Shown in pieces: positions 22,300 to 34,017 of a stretch of DNA of 64,000 nucleotides. The DNA comes from Clytia hemisphaerica. Its lineage: Eukaryota; Cnidaria; Hydrozoa; Leptothecata; Clytiidae. Position numbers and translations under genes: made by a program. The stretch spans positions 310,001-374,000 of the forward strand of contig CACVBU010001196.1 of NCBI GenBank assembly GCA_902728285.1. The letters run 5' to 3'. A model generated the notes under the pieces. The model made no database searches, was not told where the DNA came from, and saw only the letters and a program-made list of their open reading frames with translations. Numbering within the stretch: the first letter of the stretch is position 1; each line of letters begins with the position of its first letter.

Positions 22300-23840
22300 C
22301 ACCGCCCTTCTGTCTGTCCGTTTTGGTAGAAACGGCGCTTGATACCAGTAACACACTTTCTGCCGTCTGGACAGGGAAAAGCTTGCTAAGTCGGGTACTG
22401 GCTATAAAAGATATATTTTCTGATTCCGCGCTCCTTAAACAACAAACGTTTTCAAAACAAAACAAGATGGCGGTCGAAGCGAGGAGATTGATTTCGTTTG
22501 ATTCATACTTTCTTTGTTCTTGAACATTTTCTTTGCTTTAGTGGTCAAGAGACTTTCAAACCAAAGAAACTTTGTATTGATTTTTCTTTGTAAACTTTTT
22601 CAACATTCTGTCATATCGTATAGTTTCTGCTCAAGTTTTCATAAAGCTTTCTGAGTGAAAATTCTACCTTAAATCAGTTTCATTTTTAATTTCTTGTTTT
22701 CAAAAAGATTTTATTTTTAGGAATTTAATGGCTTCTAATATAAAAATAAATAAACAGAAATGCAGCTCATGTGTTTGAATAAGTTGGAACATATTTCTTG
22801 ATGCTATACAAGGTGAAGGTTACTTCTGGATCTGTCGCACTGTTTGTTAACAACCGTCAGGCACCGTCAGGTGTGGCATGATTTTCAAACTCGACACAAA
22901 ATCATTTCAAGTAAACTGATTCTGGAATAGACCTTTTTTCAAAGAGGCCACCCTGTTGAATAATTATGTAGTCCAGCAGAAAAACAATGATAAAACCATG
23001 CATAATTATTACAATATGCACGATACCAGACGATACAGTAATTATGCATGGCTCTATCATTGTTTTTCTGGCTGGACTACATAATTATTCAACAGGACGT
23101 CCTCTTTGAAAAAAGGTCTATTTGTTGATGGACACTAAAATGGAGTTCATGTGTAAATTAGAACAGGATTGGAACTTTCTCCATGATGCTACGTGTGAAA
23201 ATGGTTATTTCTAGATCTGTCCTCGTTTAACGAATTGGTGGCTTTGATTTTTCAAACTTGACACAGAATTATTTCAATACCAATTAAATGGAATATGGCA
23301 ATGGAGACTAAAATGCAGCTCATGTGTAAATTTGAACAAGATTGAAACTTTTTCCATGATGCTACGTGTGAAAATGGTTATATCTAGTTCGGTCTCGTTT
23401 AACGAATTATTTGGTGGCTTGATTTTTCAAACTCGACACAGAATTATTTCAAATACCGATTAAATGGAATATGACAATGGAGACTAAAATGCAGCTCATG
23501 TGTAAATTTGAACAAGATTGGAACTTTTTTCATGATGCTACACATTAAATGAAATGGTCATTTCTGGAGCTGTCGCATTTAACGGTCAATGGCTTGGATT
23601 ATTCAAACTCGACTCACATAATTGTTTATAAGTCGAATTGACCTCGATGGAGGAAAGAGGGAGAAGATGAACAAAGACAATACAACGAAGAAGCTCAATA
23701 AATCGATGTGGCACCATTTTTACATTTTTTGATGTTGTTTCTTATGGAAGTTAAATTTAATGATATTTTGAATTTGACCTTTGGGTAGAAAGTTTCGAGC
23801 TTTCAACATTCAATTCATTTTTGATTGACTACATTACATT
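22300..23840 (+). mobile_element. Satellite-bearing repeat element, copy 2
   Basis: Inverted counterpart of 645-2060, extended to the left by the ~110 bp shared with 7371-7480. It has diverged satellite units (marker TGCAGCTCATGTG at about 22758, 23310 and 23490) and a nested palindromic MITE at 22930-23118. A 144-codon open frame at 22089-22523 spans the left edge and encodes no recognisable domain, so it is not called. Confidence 0.82.
22930..23118. mobile_element. Palindromic TA-flanked MITE
   Basis: 189 bp; arms of about 75 bp start GACCTTTTTTCAAAGAGG and end CCTCTTTGAAAAAAGGTC, with TA on both sides. Satellite copy 1 has the near-empty site (inverse of ATTCCAGAATC near 1716). A half copy is at 35189-35265. 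Confidence 0.88.
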
Positions 23841-24780
23841 GCAAAAAGTCTAATTTTTTTTATTGTCTAATTTTTTTTATTGACACTGTGTGTCGTTATT
23901 GCCCCCGCAGGAGCGTAGCGACGAGGAGGCACTCATAGTTTCACGCATAGATATTGGACTGGAATCTCGAGATTTTGTTGTTTTTTTGTGTTTTGTCGCG
24001 CAAGCATCCCCGTAGTTAGTCTCTTCCGTAAATGTTCGGTTTTGCATATTTTCATATTACGTTATATGCTATTACCATTATTACATATTACAATTTATTA
24101 GTTTTGATTTAGCTTTGAAAAGCTGAAGCGAGTGTTATAAATGCAAATTATAACAGTGTATGATATAACACGAATTACAATATTACTTGTGCAAATCATC
24201 AAAACAAACAAAATGGCAGACTGGTTATGATGATGAGCTGATTCATTGACTGGAAAAAGTGTTTTGTATGTCAAATTTTGTTTCTTGTCTTTGAAATCAG
24301 AAGTTCATTTCAGCAATGATTTCAATTCTTTTTCTGGAATCTTTAAAGAAATTTGCTCAAGTTTTTTAATGTACGTACATTTGATATTTTTTGTTCAAAT
24401 TGTAATTTATCTTTGTCTGTTATTATATCAATAACTAGCTTTATTGTTTATAGAGCTTCTTGAGCTTTAAATACCATCATATGGTCGTAACTCAAGAAAG
24501 TCCTTCTTAACTTTGTAAAACAAGATACCGGCAAAGTACAAAAATGTCGAATGTATGCATTATGGCCATATGTAAAGTTGAATCCAAAAGTGGTTGAATC
24601 AATGTAAACAAACTTTTTCTTTTGGTCTTCAAATAGATTTACCTCACTTAGAGTGTATTCACTGTTTTTTCAGTGTGGTGAAATCTATTTCAAAAACCTG
24701 AAAAAAGTTTGTTAACATTTGTTTAACTTTACACGCACACAGGCGCATATTCAACTTTTTCTAAATAACTTACGCTCCAG
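23841..24780. other. No gene seen
   Basis: AT-rich intergenic sequence. The plus-strand frame at 24246-24434 is rich in Phe and Leu from T-rich DNA and has no support. Confidence 0.4.
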
Positions 24781-25235
24781 CCCAGCAGGGAAGCGACGTC
24801 ACAGCTACGTCGGATTTATGTCGCAAATAAGTCGGTCGGCGACCAACATTCAAACGACGTAGATACAACGTCTAATTTTTACGTCGATAATATGAACGTA
24901 AAAAAGACGTCTTATTGATGTAACTTTACGATGACGAAACGACGTGCACCAAGTTACTTGGTAATAACGTATTCGTGACGAAACTTTGTGACAATATGAT
25001 TACGTCGATTTAAAACATCATGGGCACGTCATGACTACGTAGAAAATGGGACTTAAAGATGACGTAAATGTGTTACTTTAAATTTTATGAAATTTTGGAC
25101 TCGATTAGTCGAATTTTTTTCGACCTTTATCACATGGAAGAATTTCGTGCCACTTTCACACAAAATAGTCTTAAAAGCAACGTAATTCATATTACGTAAA
25201 CATCACGTCTCTATGACGTCTCCGTTTATCCTTGA

Positions 25236-25244
25236 TATATAAAA
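25236..25244 (+). promoter_or_regulatory. TATA-box-like motif inside the ACGTC element
   Basis: TATATAAAA lies 58 bp upstream of a candidate ATG at 25302. Such motifs are common by chance in AT-rich DNA, but the order TATA, ATG, short open frame, splice donor fits the retained 5' end of a transposase gene. Confidence 0.35.
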
Positions 25245-25301
25245 CTACGCATGCGTGTCTTATATTCTTAAAGCCACAAAGAGAATATACGTGTGTTAAG
25301 T

Positions 25302-25365
25302 ATGGTAAAGGGTGACCTACTCTACAAGGCTATGAAAAATTGGCTCAATGAAGATGGTTTAAAAG
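25302..25365 (+). CDS. Candidate 5' exon remnant in the ACGTC element
   Basis: An ATG opens 21 full codons (starting MVKGDLLYKAMKNW) and reaches AAAAG followed by GTAAAC, a good donor. Reading through the donor meets a stop within four codons. No further exon or transposase motif is visible before the element ends at 25729, so the rest may have been lost by internal deletion. I do not recognise the peptide. Confidence 0.3.
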
Positions 25366-25729
25366 GTAAACGTTAGGATTATATTACAAAGAACGGTATG
25401 GGGAGGGATTAACTATCGGACAGATTTTATTTATCGGACAGGTATTGATTTTCGGACATGTTTTGATTTTCGGACACAAAACTGGAAAAAAAAAATGAAT
25501 CAAAGATAATGTCGTAATTACAAAAGAAATCGTAATCACAAAAATTTCGTAAATACGTAGGATGCATTACATCCTTACAACGTGTATACGACGTAAATTA
25601 TCTACGTAGTTTCTAAGCAACCTTTCTACGTCGTTTCGCCATTTCATTCCACCACTTACAGTCGACGTATTGGCGACGTAATTTGTGACGTAACAACGAC
25701 GTACTTGCGACGTATATTTCCCCGCTGGG

Positions 25730-26748
25730 AGTGGTTTGGTGAAATAGCTCCAATTCTGGCTTTCCAAGTTAGGAGGGACCTTCCCGAAGGCATTTAACGG
25801 TGGTTAGACTAGATACACAGACATTCATATGGAAACATAATAACGTCTAGCTTCCTGGAGGCACGTCTCTTCATTGTCTGCGCTGCGATCATCTTAATGG
25901 CTTCGATCCTTTCAGCTTGGAGAAAAGATTGCATCGTGAAAAAGCTCTATACACTTGAAAAAAAATTAAAGCGCATTTCAACTTTTCTTGACTGTAAGTC
26001 TGAATAGACCACAATGGCATTCCTTTATTTTTCTTTTGACCAACAACATAGAAGATTTTGCTTGAGAAGTGCAATCACAGCGTACACAAGAGGAGCCCGG
26101 GCCTTAACTAGGATTGGTTTCTATTTCACCCAATTTAAGATGGCGCAGAACTTTTTGATAAATCTTATACGTAGTATTCTCTTGACTATTGTTTATTAGA
26201 CAAAGTAGCAATAGAGAATTATTGAAATATAGCAGTCAATGAAAAAAGCAAGCTATTTCTGATTGGTTGCCTTGTTGATTTATTCACTGCTATATATTTT
26301 GCCTACAATCTAAGATGTCTGCGGCATTATCAGAAAAGGTATATTGTGAATAATAATCATGACATATATTGTTTTAAGAAAGAAACTGGGAGAAAAAAAC
26401 AAACAGGAGATGTGAAAACCAGTAAGCTAATGATACCATAATTTTTGAAATATATTTTTGAGAAGCTTTTTTTAATTCCTTAAATTTTATCAAATTATCA
26501 AGCTGTATGAATTCTTCAAGTATTGTGTTAATGGAATATATTTTTTTTTTCAAGCATATGCCTCAATCAATTAATCAATCATTCAATAATTAAATCAATC
26601 AATTATTCCTGATTATTTTTATTGCTTTAATCTTTAAAGCATTAAAAGCTTTATATGTGCATGACATGATCTTCTGCGTGGGCATTTAGTGAAAGCTATG
26701 ACTAGTGTATATTATATAGATGTTATGGAGGAAATTTTTAACCGCATC
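25730..26748. other. No gene seen
   Basis: Intergenic. It includes an AATC-type simple repeat near 26565-26605. At 26752-26766 a hairpin CCGCATCTTTTGCGG is followed by CTCTTGTT, like the end of repeat copy B near 35642. Confidence 0.4.
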
Positions 26749-26770
26749 TTTTGCGGCTCTTGTTTAAATA

Positions 26771-26962
26771 AACAGAACAGAACACTGGCATAATGTATTT
26801 CCCCTTGTTACTTGACTCGATCAAGTGGGAAATCCCCTCGATTACTTGACTATGTGTTCGCGCTTTCTCTTTCATTTTGTTAATCTCATGCTTTACTTAA
26901 CCAACTCTCGACTTAGCAAGTTTCATCTTTAAACATTTGGGCTCTCTTCCTGTCCAGTTTTT
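26771..26962 (+). repeat. Direct repeat paired with 21724-21915
   Basis: Second copy of the ~190-bp block beginning ACAGAACACTGGCATAATG. It directly follows the hairpin at 26752-26766. Confidence 0.8.
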
Positions 26963-27049
26963 CAAAATCACTTCACTTCAAATATCTTTTGAAACTGCTG
27001 AAACGGGCGTCAAGTTTGAACTTGATCTGGTCACATTGTACCCTGAGTA

Positions 27050-27575
27050 TCAGAGGCTGCGAGTTTTCAAAGAACATATCAACCTCTTAAGGTCAAGTAG
27101 ATAAATTTTATCTTACATGTGTTAATCTATAATCACTGTAAAAAGAATTAAAGATGAAGAGAAAATATTACCATATTAATGTATGCAGACTGTATTCAGT
27201 ATGTATGTTTACTCTTGGTGAATTCCCCTTGAATCCTCCAAGTGTAATTGACATGAGTTTCTTTTAAAATAAATCTACCACATGATCCCCAAATGTATAA
27301 CAGTAGTTACTAAACTATTAATCACGGTATGTTACTTCAATGGAATCGAACGAAATAATAAACATACCTTTATGTTATTATTCTCTATCGGTGACTCTTT
27401 TGAAAAAGCGCTGATGACATTTTTGAATTGTATTTTTTATTGAGTTGTATTTTCAACGACGCAAATAAAAATATCAACTTTGAACTTAATCCAAGATCTT
27501 GGATTGTCGTCATGGTTACTTTTCTCTGCATTGATTTTGCGTTGAATAGAATCTTGATTGGTTGGCACATGTGTT
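27050..27575 (-). repeat. Interspersed repeat R, copy 2 (inverted)
   Basis: Reverse-complement counterpart of 18180-18690. CCAAGATCTTGGATTGTCGTC, read from 27490, and TGATCCCCAAATGTATAAC near 27283 mark the match. It is more diverged than the copies at 18157 and 45305. Confidence 0.82.
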
Positions 27576-27764
27576 TTTCAGGGTAGTCACATTGTGCACT
27601 AAAGATTAAAGCAACAAAACAAACATAGGCGGGAAAATCTTTCTATTCAGTAGCCTAAGTTCTACCCGTTTGGGAAGTTCTTCGGAAGAATCTTCCCGTT
27701 TGGACTGTTATAAAAGCCTCGAAGATCTAAAAAAGGATCCCGCAGGCTTCACATATGAAAGGAT

Positions 27765-27977
27765 ATGGATATTACCATCGATCGTCAGGTAACGATTGAA
27801 GACATGATGCTTCAACCTTGGTTTAACATTAAGCTTATATCGACCATGTATCGACCTATACTTTCGAAGAGGAATGTTTTTAGGTTTAGATGTATTAGGG
27901 ACTTTCCATCATTACGTTATTTACAATCGTTAATGACTTTTTTAAATACAAAACAAGAGCCACAAAGATGTGGTTAA
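27765..27977 (+). pseudogene. Open frame with a weak protein-kinase C-lobe resemblance
   Basis: A 70-codon frame begins MDITIDRQVTIEDMMLQPWF. The VTIEDMMLQPWF part resembles subdomain XI of Ser/Thr kinases (R-x-T-I-x-x-x-x-x-x-P-W). The rest is unfamiliar. A TATA-like TTATAAAAG lies about 60 bp upstream at 27707. A chance match or a small captured fragment are both possible; no flanking kinase sequence is seen. Confidence 0.2.
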
Positions 27978-28060
27978 ATACTTCCTCCAATAGCTCAGAG
28001 CATAGATTGTAGTCGCAGTCGAACCCCACAGATTATCCTAAAGCCCCAACTTAGTAACTT

Positions 28061-29050
28061 AGATTTATTAAAGCCTTTATATTAAGCAATATCCAATGCA
28101 AAACAAAATATAACCATATTACTGCTAAAAATTGTCGTTATTTCATAGACATGTTCACAGATGTCTAAAAGTCTAAAAACTTGTTAAAAAATTTCATGCA
28201 AATGATAACAATTTCAACACAAAAATAAATGTATTTTATTCAACTAATATTGGTTTTTACCTTCATTAAGGAAATAAAATCTCAGATTTACAAGTTGATA
28301 TTATTCTAAGACTCATCTGAGTAAGAAAGTGCCAAAATATCTAGACTGTCTACTAAGGGACTAATATGGAAATATGGCAATATGAATTTGGGAGATATGG
28401 AAATATGTTGTACACGTTAGTTTCATATGAAAAACTTCCTTGTCATCAATATTTTAAACCACCATATTATACCATTCACAAATAAAAAGTTACTTAAAAA
28501 TGGATCTCCTTCTTTACAGATTTAGATTTACAGTGCATAACATCTGTTACATTAGTATTCATGTGATAATATACCAAATTGTCAACCTTGAAATTGTCAC
28601 ATTTAGTTACAGTATTGCTAAATGTTTACAACACTTTCCAGCAAACTTTTTTATGAAATTTGTGTCTTGATAAACTAAACTCCATGACATTTGTATCATT
28701 GATCATTAAATCACATCTTGGAACAATAGAGTTCCTTGGTTCAATTATTGCAAGAATGTTTATCTTTGTTCATATTCTCATTATGTGCAACATTATCATT
28801 ACATCATTGCCAGCAAGTTACATTGTATTGTCAGCTTTAGAGGTCGTCAAACTTTGTTGAATTTGTAATCCTGGCACCTGAATGTGAAAGGAAAGAAAAA
28901 TTCAAAATTTCATAATGGGAAATAATATCTTTACAGTAATCAATGCCAAATGTGTGGTCATTCGCTGAAATCTCCCAAAAAAAAAAGACTTTAAAAGGGT
29001 GAGACTCTGCTTGATGGTTTGAGCTATGTTTGCCATGCATATATACTGAG
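28061..29050. other. No gene seen
   Basis: AT-rich intergenic DNA. A repeated GGAAATATGG-type motif is visible at about 28365-28405. Nothing else is supported. Confidence 0.4.
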
Positions 29051-29054
29051 CCAT

Positions 29055-29447
29055 TAAAGAAGTTTACGGGAACGTACAAAAAGGACCACAGGGTACGTTC
29101 AATAAGGTACACTGGGAACATACAATAAGGTTCACGGGGAACATACAATAAGGTTCACGGGGAACATACAATATAATAAGGTTCACGGGGAACATACAAT
29201 AAGGTTCACAGGGAACGTACAATAAGGTACAAGCACAAGGGGAACGTACAATAAGGTACAAGGGGAACGTACAATAAGGTACAAGGGGAACGTACAATAA
29301 GGTACACTGGAACGTACAATAATAAGGTACACTGGGAACGTACAATAATAAGGTACACTGGGAACGTACAATAAGGTACACTGGGAACATACAATAAGGT
29401 TCACGGGGAACATAAAATAAGGTTCACGGGGAGCGTGCAATAAGGTA
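29055..29447 (+). repeat. 23-bp minisatellite, left part
   Basis: Units of the form GGTACACTGGGAACGTAC plus AATAA repeat about 17 times with variants (ACTGGG, AAGGGG, TTCACGGGG). Open frames in several registers on the minus strand with Tyr-Val-Pro repeats are products of this array and not genes. Confidence 0.92.
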
Positions 29448-29665
29448 CCGTGTGAAAGGGTAACTTGCATCATTGGAGGCTAACACGCATAGCACTCAAA
29501 TGAAAGACTTGTCTGGTCATTAAAATACAAAGTTAAATCAAAACAAAAATGGTAGAGTAGAGCTTCCAGCGGAGCTGCATAGTTGTATTCTAATGACCAG
29601 ACAGGTCATTCATTTGAGGGCTATGCATGTTAGCCTCCACTGATGCAAGTTACCCAATCTCACGG
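29448..29665. mobile_element. Palindromic MITE splitting the minisatellite
   Basis: 218 bp with inverted arms of about 75 bp; GGGTAACTTGCATCA near the left end pairs with TGATGCAAGTTACCC at the right, and GGAGGCTAAC pairs with GTTAGCCTCC. TA flanks both ends (29446-29447 and 29666-29667). The same minisatellite in the same orientation continues on either side, so the MITE is the younger insertion. Confidence 0.85.
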
Positions 29666-29985
29666 TATACACGGGGAACATACAATAAGGTACTGGGGAA
29701 CGTACAATAAGGTACATGGGGTACGTACAATAATGTATACGGGGAACGGCACAATAAGATACACTGGAACATACAATAAGGTACACGGGGAGCGTACAAA
29801 AAGGTACCCAGGAACACACAAAAAGGACCAACGGAGAGCGTACAAAAGGTACCCTGAAAGCATTCAAAAAGGACCATGGGTAGTGTACAAAAAGGACCAC
29901 ACAAAACGTACCAAAGGATCCCAGAAAGCGCACAAAAGATACAAGGGAGGGGAGCATACAAAAAGGTAAACAGGGAGTAAAAGCA
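29666..29985 (+). repeat. 23-bp minisatellite, right part
   Basis: Continuation of the array, more diverged towards 29985 (units GTACAAAAAGGACC and GAGCGTACAAAAAGG). Confidence 0.88.
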
Positions 29986-32094
29986 TCTATTATGATATAT
30001 TTTCTTTTTAGCATCTGGCATCAAGGCTAAAAATGGGGCATTGAGAAGAGTACAAGCTTTTCCAAGTTTTGACCATTAATATCTAGACAATATATATCTA
30101 CATGATGGAAATCAGAAAGAAATTTATGCTCACCTTCTTCTCAAGTCAAGATAGGAATGGTTTGGATTTCCATGTGTTTCAGCTTCTTTCTTCACCCTTC
30201 TTCTTCTACTTATGGGAAAGACAATAAATTCAGCACACAGGAGAGAAATTCAGGCAGTCCTCTGAGCTTTACACACAATCATTTGTTTTATGAAAAGCTG
30301 GTAAAAATAAACCCCTGCCATATTTTGATAGAAGGATACTATTTTTTTCCCCGCTAAATCTTCGCGACGATTTTTAGTCACGTGACTGAAGAGCCTAGTC
30401 ATAATGTGCAGCACGAATAAAGAAAACATTAACATCGAAAATGGAAGAAAAGACGGAAAAAGGCCGTTTTAACAAATATTCCCCTATAGTAGGGAAATAT
30501 TTAATAAAATGCGTATAAAAAACCATTACCCAGATGAAACTGGACTCTTTTTTATAAGATCAAAAACTTGTCAGTTTGCATCAATAATTGTACAATCATA
30601 ACCATACCATGATTAAAATGAAAAATAAACCTTTTATGTTCTGCTGATGTTAGAATTTTCCCGTTTGTAGCTTTTTTTAATAGTTTTTGTGAAGAATTGT
30701 TGTTTCTTCTACGTAGAATTACAGCACTTTTTGCGACCTCTATTTTCTTATATTTTGTTTGAAAAATGCATCAAAAATGACATGATGGCATTTCTCTTTC
30801 GAGTAACATTAGATTATATTACTTGACTCATCTGTGTGTTGTTTTTATCAAGGAGGTGGAGGGAGTGAAGTCCTCCTTTTGACGTCCTTGTTTTTATTGA
30901 ACGGTTTTTTTGAAATGAATGAGATTAGTTCTCTTTAGACAGTGTTCAAGAAAGGACGATTCTCGATAAAAAGTGGCAAGCAGAGGATAATTTTATTATT
31001 AGTGCATTTCTTTCTACATCTATCATCACATGGTTTTACTTTATCCATGGAACCAATGCTGCCAATGGAATAGCACACCGTTATGCAAACGTCATAATTA
31101 TTACTTTTAACACTTGACCGAAAATCAATCCCACAATACTTTTCGTCTTAATTAAAAAGTCGTGAAAGTAATTACTTTTTCTTTGTAGTTGAGTGTAATT
31201 TGCATGCAGGCGTAGTTAACGCGAAGGGTGATGGGATTGAATTTCGGTCAAACAGAAAAATCAATGTCTATTTTTAGATTCACTGCGGTATGCTATACTG
31301 GTTGGGTCGGCCAGTTTTTGGTAAGTCAACCTCTGGGATCACTAAAATCTGAAATTTCTGAGCTTGATGCAGGTAAACGATTAGTCTGACACAGAATCTT
31401 TGAAACAGTCAGTTTGTGAACACTTGTTACGAGCAATAAGCTTTCTGAACTTAAACCCACGTAGATACGCACACCCCACAGTTAGTCACACTAACGTCCC
31501 GCCAAAATGCGTATCAAAGATTAATGCTGGGAAAGCGCTATATTGTTTACTTGACTCTCAAGCAAAAAAATGCGCCGCAAAACTTCTAAAGAGATTCATG
31601 AAAAAATAACCTGGCGCTTTTTAATGAAATTAACATTTTCAAAAACTATGAGAAATTGCCTAAAATTTGAGCCATAGATGAAAAGATTTGAGCCAAGCCA
31701 ATCTTGAAAACTAATTTCAAGATCAACTTTCCAAGAAAAAGATCTACGAGGGAGACAGGACCCACCTAGATCCGCACACCACAGGATAGGCTATTTCCCG
31801 GAAATTTTGCCGGACCTAAAAAAATTACCCATTTACATGTGCGGAATTATTTTTACTTTAGCGTATAAACAAGGCCTTAAAAATCAAAGCGCTGTCTCGG
31901 GAATTGAATGACAAAATTTGGTTGGTTGATATACTGGCTGCTGCACGTTGATCTGTCATTTTGTCTCATTTTAAGTTTTCAAGTTTTAATTGATTGTCTT
32001 GGGATCTTGAACTTGATTCAACTCTCATCATTGTTGTTGCAAATACATCCTGTAGATGACTGATGTTGTTTTTTCTGAAAGCTTAATTTCCTAG
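29986..32094. other. No gene called
   Basis: Mostly unassigned. At 30465-30510 there is a reverse-complement match to the left end of repeat copy B (33346-33395): GGCCGTTTTAACAAATATT here against AATATTTGTTAAAACGGCC there. A short imperfect direct repeat (CCCACGTAGATACGCACAC at 31449 and CCCACCTAGATCCGCACAC at 31762) is also present. The 69-codon frame at 31400-31609 has no recognisable domain. Confidence 0.4.
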
Positions 32095-32352
32095 TGTGAC
32101 TAACTGCCCCAGTGTCACTGACCTGCTGCGGCGATTTCGTCGGGAAAAATACCCTAGAATTTCAGCCCCATCGGGAAATTGCTTTCGATTTCATCCCATT
32201 TGAAATTCAATGTTTAAAATTGCTCTCCAAAACCTTCCCATCAATTTTTAACCTTCGAACAAAATAATTTTTATCCCCCTGTATTTTCAATAACAAATTT
32301 ATTTTCCCCGCTGTGGGAAAAATTTTCACCGGGGTTTTGAGACAGGAATGTA
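32095..32352. mobile_element. Diverged relative of the MITE at 19638
   Basis: It shares the order of ATTCAATGTTTAAAATTGC, TTTTTATCCCC and GAGACAGG words with 19638-19914. The left terminus is degraded. Confidence 0.6.
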
Positions 32353-32813
32353 CACGCATAATTAAATTACTAAAAAATCTCTTGAACCATGAACATATAA
32401 GCGACTGGACATCCATCTCCTTTGTATTTTTGTAGAAAGCATCTGCTAGCTTCGTTGCCGCCTCGTTAAAACCATAAAATGAAATAAAGAATTTTGATGA
32501 CATACCTCTAGGATAGGGAATACCTTACTAACAACGTCAAAACTTCGACAAAAGTCTCTGTTGTTCTACTTTTCTCAAGTCTTTATCTATATCATAACAA
32601 AGATAGAGGCAAAATTATCGTCATCTTGTCCAATCTCCGACTAATATTTATAAATTTTGACTATGGAATAATTCTAGAGAGTATGGAGTTCAAATTATGA
32701 TATTCTCTCTCGATTTTAGCATAATATTTCCAAAAGTAGTCAAAAAATAAAATTGGAGTGATAAAAGTGATTCAAAAGTATACGTTATAGGGTTTTTCAA
32801 AATTGATACTAAA

Positions 32814-32973
32814 AGACGATATCGGCTTAACATGAAAACTCAGATTTGACCTCCGAAAATTGCCCACAATGCTTTGCGCGGAAAAAGTTCACGGTGAAAT
32901 TTTTTACGCGCAAAGCATTGTGGGGAAATCTCGGGGGTCAAATCTGAGTTTTCATGTTAAGCCGATATCGTCT
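32814..32973. mobile_element. 160-bp near-palindromic MITE
   Basis: Arms of about 65 bp: AGACGATATCGGCTTAAC at the left and GTTAAGCCGATATCGTCT at the right, with GCACAATGCTTTGCGCG-type inner ends. Transcribed, it would fold into a long hairpin. TSD not clear. Confidence 0.88.
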
Positions 32974-33004
32974 ATTTAATATTGTTAAAGAGAAGGAAAC
33001 TCAC

Positions 33005-33345
33005 TTAAGGCAACTGAGATCTTTATTTCTATTTCAAATGATTTTGTGAGTACTTTGGTGCCCGATGTGGGGGACACTCGTGCCGCTGGAGTTCAAAAAG
33101 TGTTCTATGTCAGATATGAATGTTTGGTAAATATGGGACCCTATCAGAACGAAAAATGTTCTCATTTTCGATTCTAGGACATACTTATGCCCCCCGTGAC
33201 AATTACCCCCTGGATAATTCCCCTCAAACAATTGCCCCTGGGACAATTTACCTCATGATTAACCCCAAGCTAAAAAAGTAAATCCCCAAACGATTACTTT
33301 CGAGACAATTCTGGATCTTTACAGTTAGTCTTTTGACTATTTCTC
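33005..33345 (+). mobile_element. GACAATTACCCCC-type element, left part of copy 1
   Basis: It matches 43630-44065 and 49372-49800: GATTTTGTGAGTACTTTGG, a GACAATTnCCCC repeat, CGAGACAATTCT and TATTTCTCTTGTT. Repeat copy B interrupts it at 33346; the element resumes at about 35664 (CTTTAAAACTGCATTTAAGA), exactly as the uninterrupted copy does near 44067. Confidence 0.82.
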
Positions 33346-34017
33346 TTGTTAAATATTTCCCGTTTTCCAAAAGGGAAATATTTGTTAAAACGGCCTTTCT
33401 CCGTCATACTCATAATAATTTCCCGTGTCAAAACGCCTTCCATACGCCCTGACTAACGCCCGTTTTTAATTTCACAGTGAAAAATGCATCCAGTGAAGTA
33501 TAAGTAATGTATCATGATTCAAGTCGACTGATAAACTATATATATAATATATGTTCCTTACGGATTCTCAAGCCCGGTTATAATAAAACTATTACATGTT
33601 AGTAGCAGACCCGACTGGCAATTGTTATGTAGCAGGTTGAAACATGAGTTTTTTGCTAGAAAGATGCAGTTTGTTTTCAAGTTAAATCTTTAAAATAAAT
33701 CAAACTGTGTGGGTTTCTTTACTTCCAAACAACTTACCAATAGTTTTGGAACACTCCATAATAAAGGAAGATGGCTGTTCTTGTGGATTGACTTTCTGGT
33801 TACCCCATATAAACACGATGTGACATGAAAGTGAAGAGACATGATTTGTTGGTTTTTGTTTGATTTCTTGACTCGTATATCTCATTGCAAATGGGATAGC
33901 AAATGACTTTTCATGTATTGCTTGGCTCTACATATGATACCTCTAACTTTGAACACCTCCAGAATGTTGAAAAAAGCATTTTATGAGATAAGTTTCGATT
34001 GTAAATCGACAGATTTG

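Larger units (their letters stand above)
24781..25729 (+). mobile_element. ACGTC-rich DNA element with CCCAGC termini
   Basis: Ends CCCAGCAGGGAA and TTCCCCGCTGGG are inverted, flanked by AG on both sides. Both subterminal regions are packed with ACGTC/GACGT words. The small palindrome at 38021-38118 has the same CCCAGCTGG ends and ACGTT words and is TA-flanked, so both suggest a 2-bp TSD. The middle holds a TATA-like box and a short candidate first exon (see 25236 and 25302). Confidence 0.8.

Noticed and set aside
22089-22523. 144-codon plus-strand frame
   Set aside because: It spans the edge of the satellite-bearing repeat; part of the peptide recurs from the fragment at 7371-7480, so repetition explains it.
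27660-27710. Heat-shock-element-like GAAGTTCTTCGGAAGAATCTTC at 27678
   Set aside because: The GAA/TTC units do not keep the required 5-bp spacing.
29055-29985. Possible CRISPR-like array of regular units
   Set aside because: No unique spacers; adjacent units are simple 23-bp tandem repeats in a eukaryotic context.
29064-30024. Several minus-strand frames with Tyr-Val-Pro repeats and a plus-strand frame with Thr-Gly-Thr repeats
   Set aside because: Both strands and several registers stay open because of the 23-bp minisatellite composition; no coding signal beyond that.
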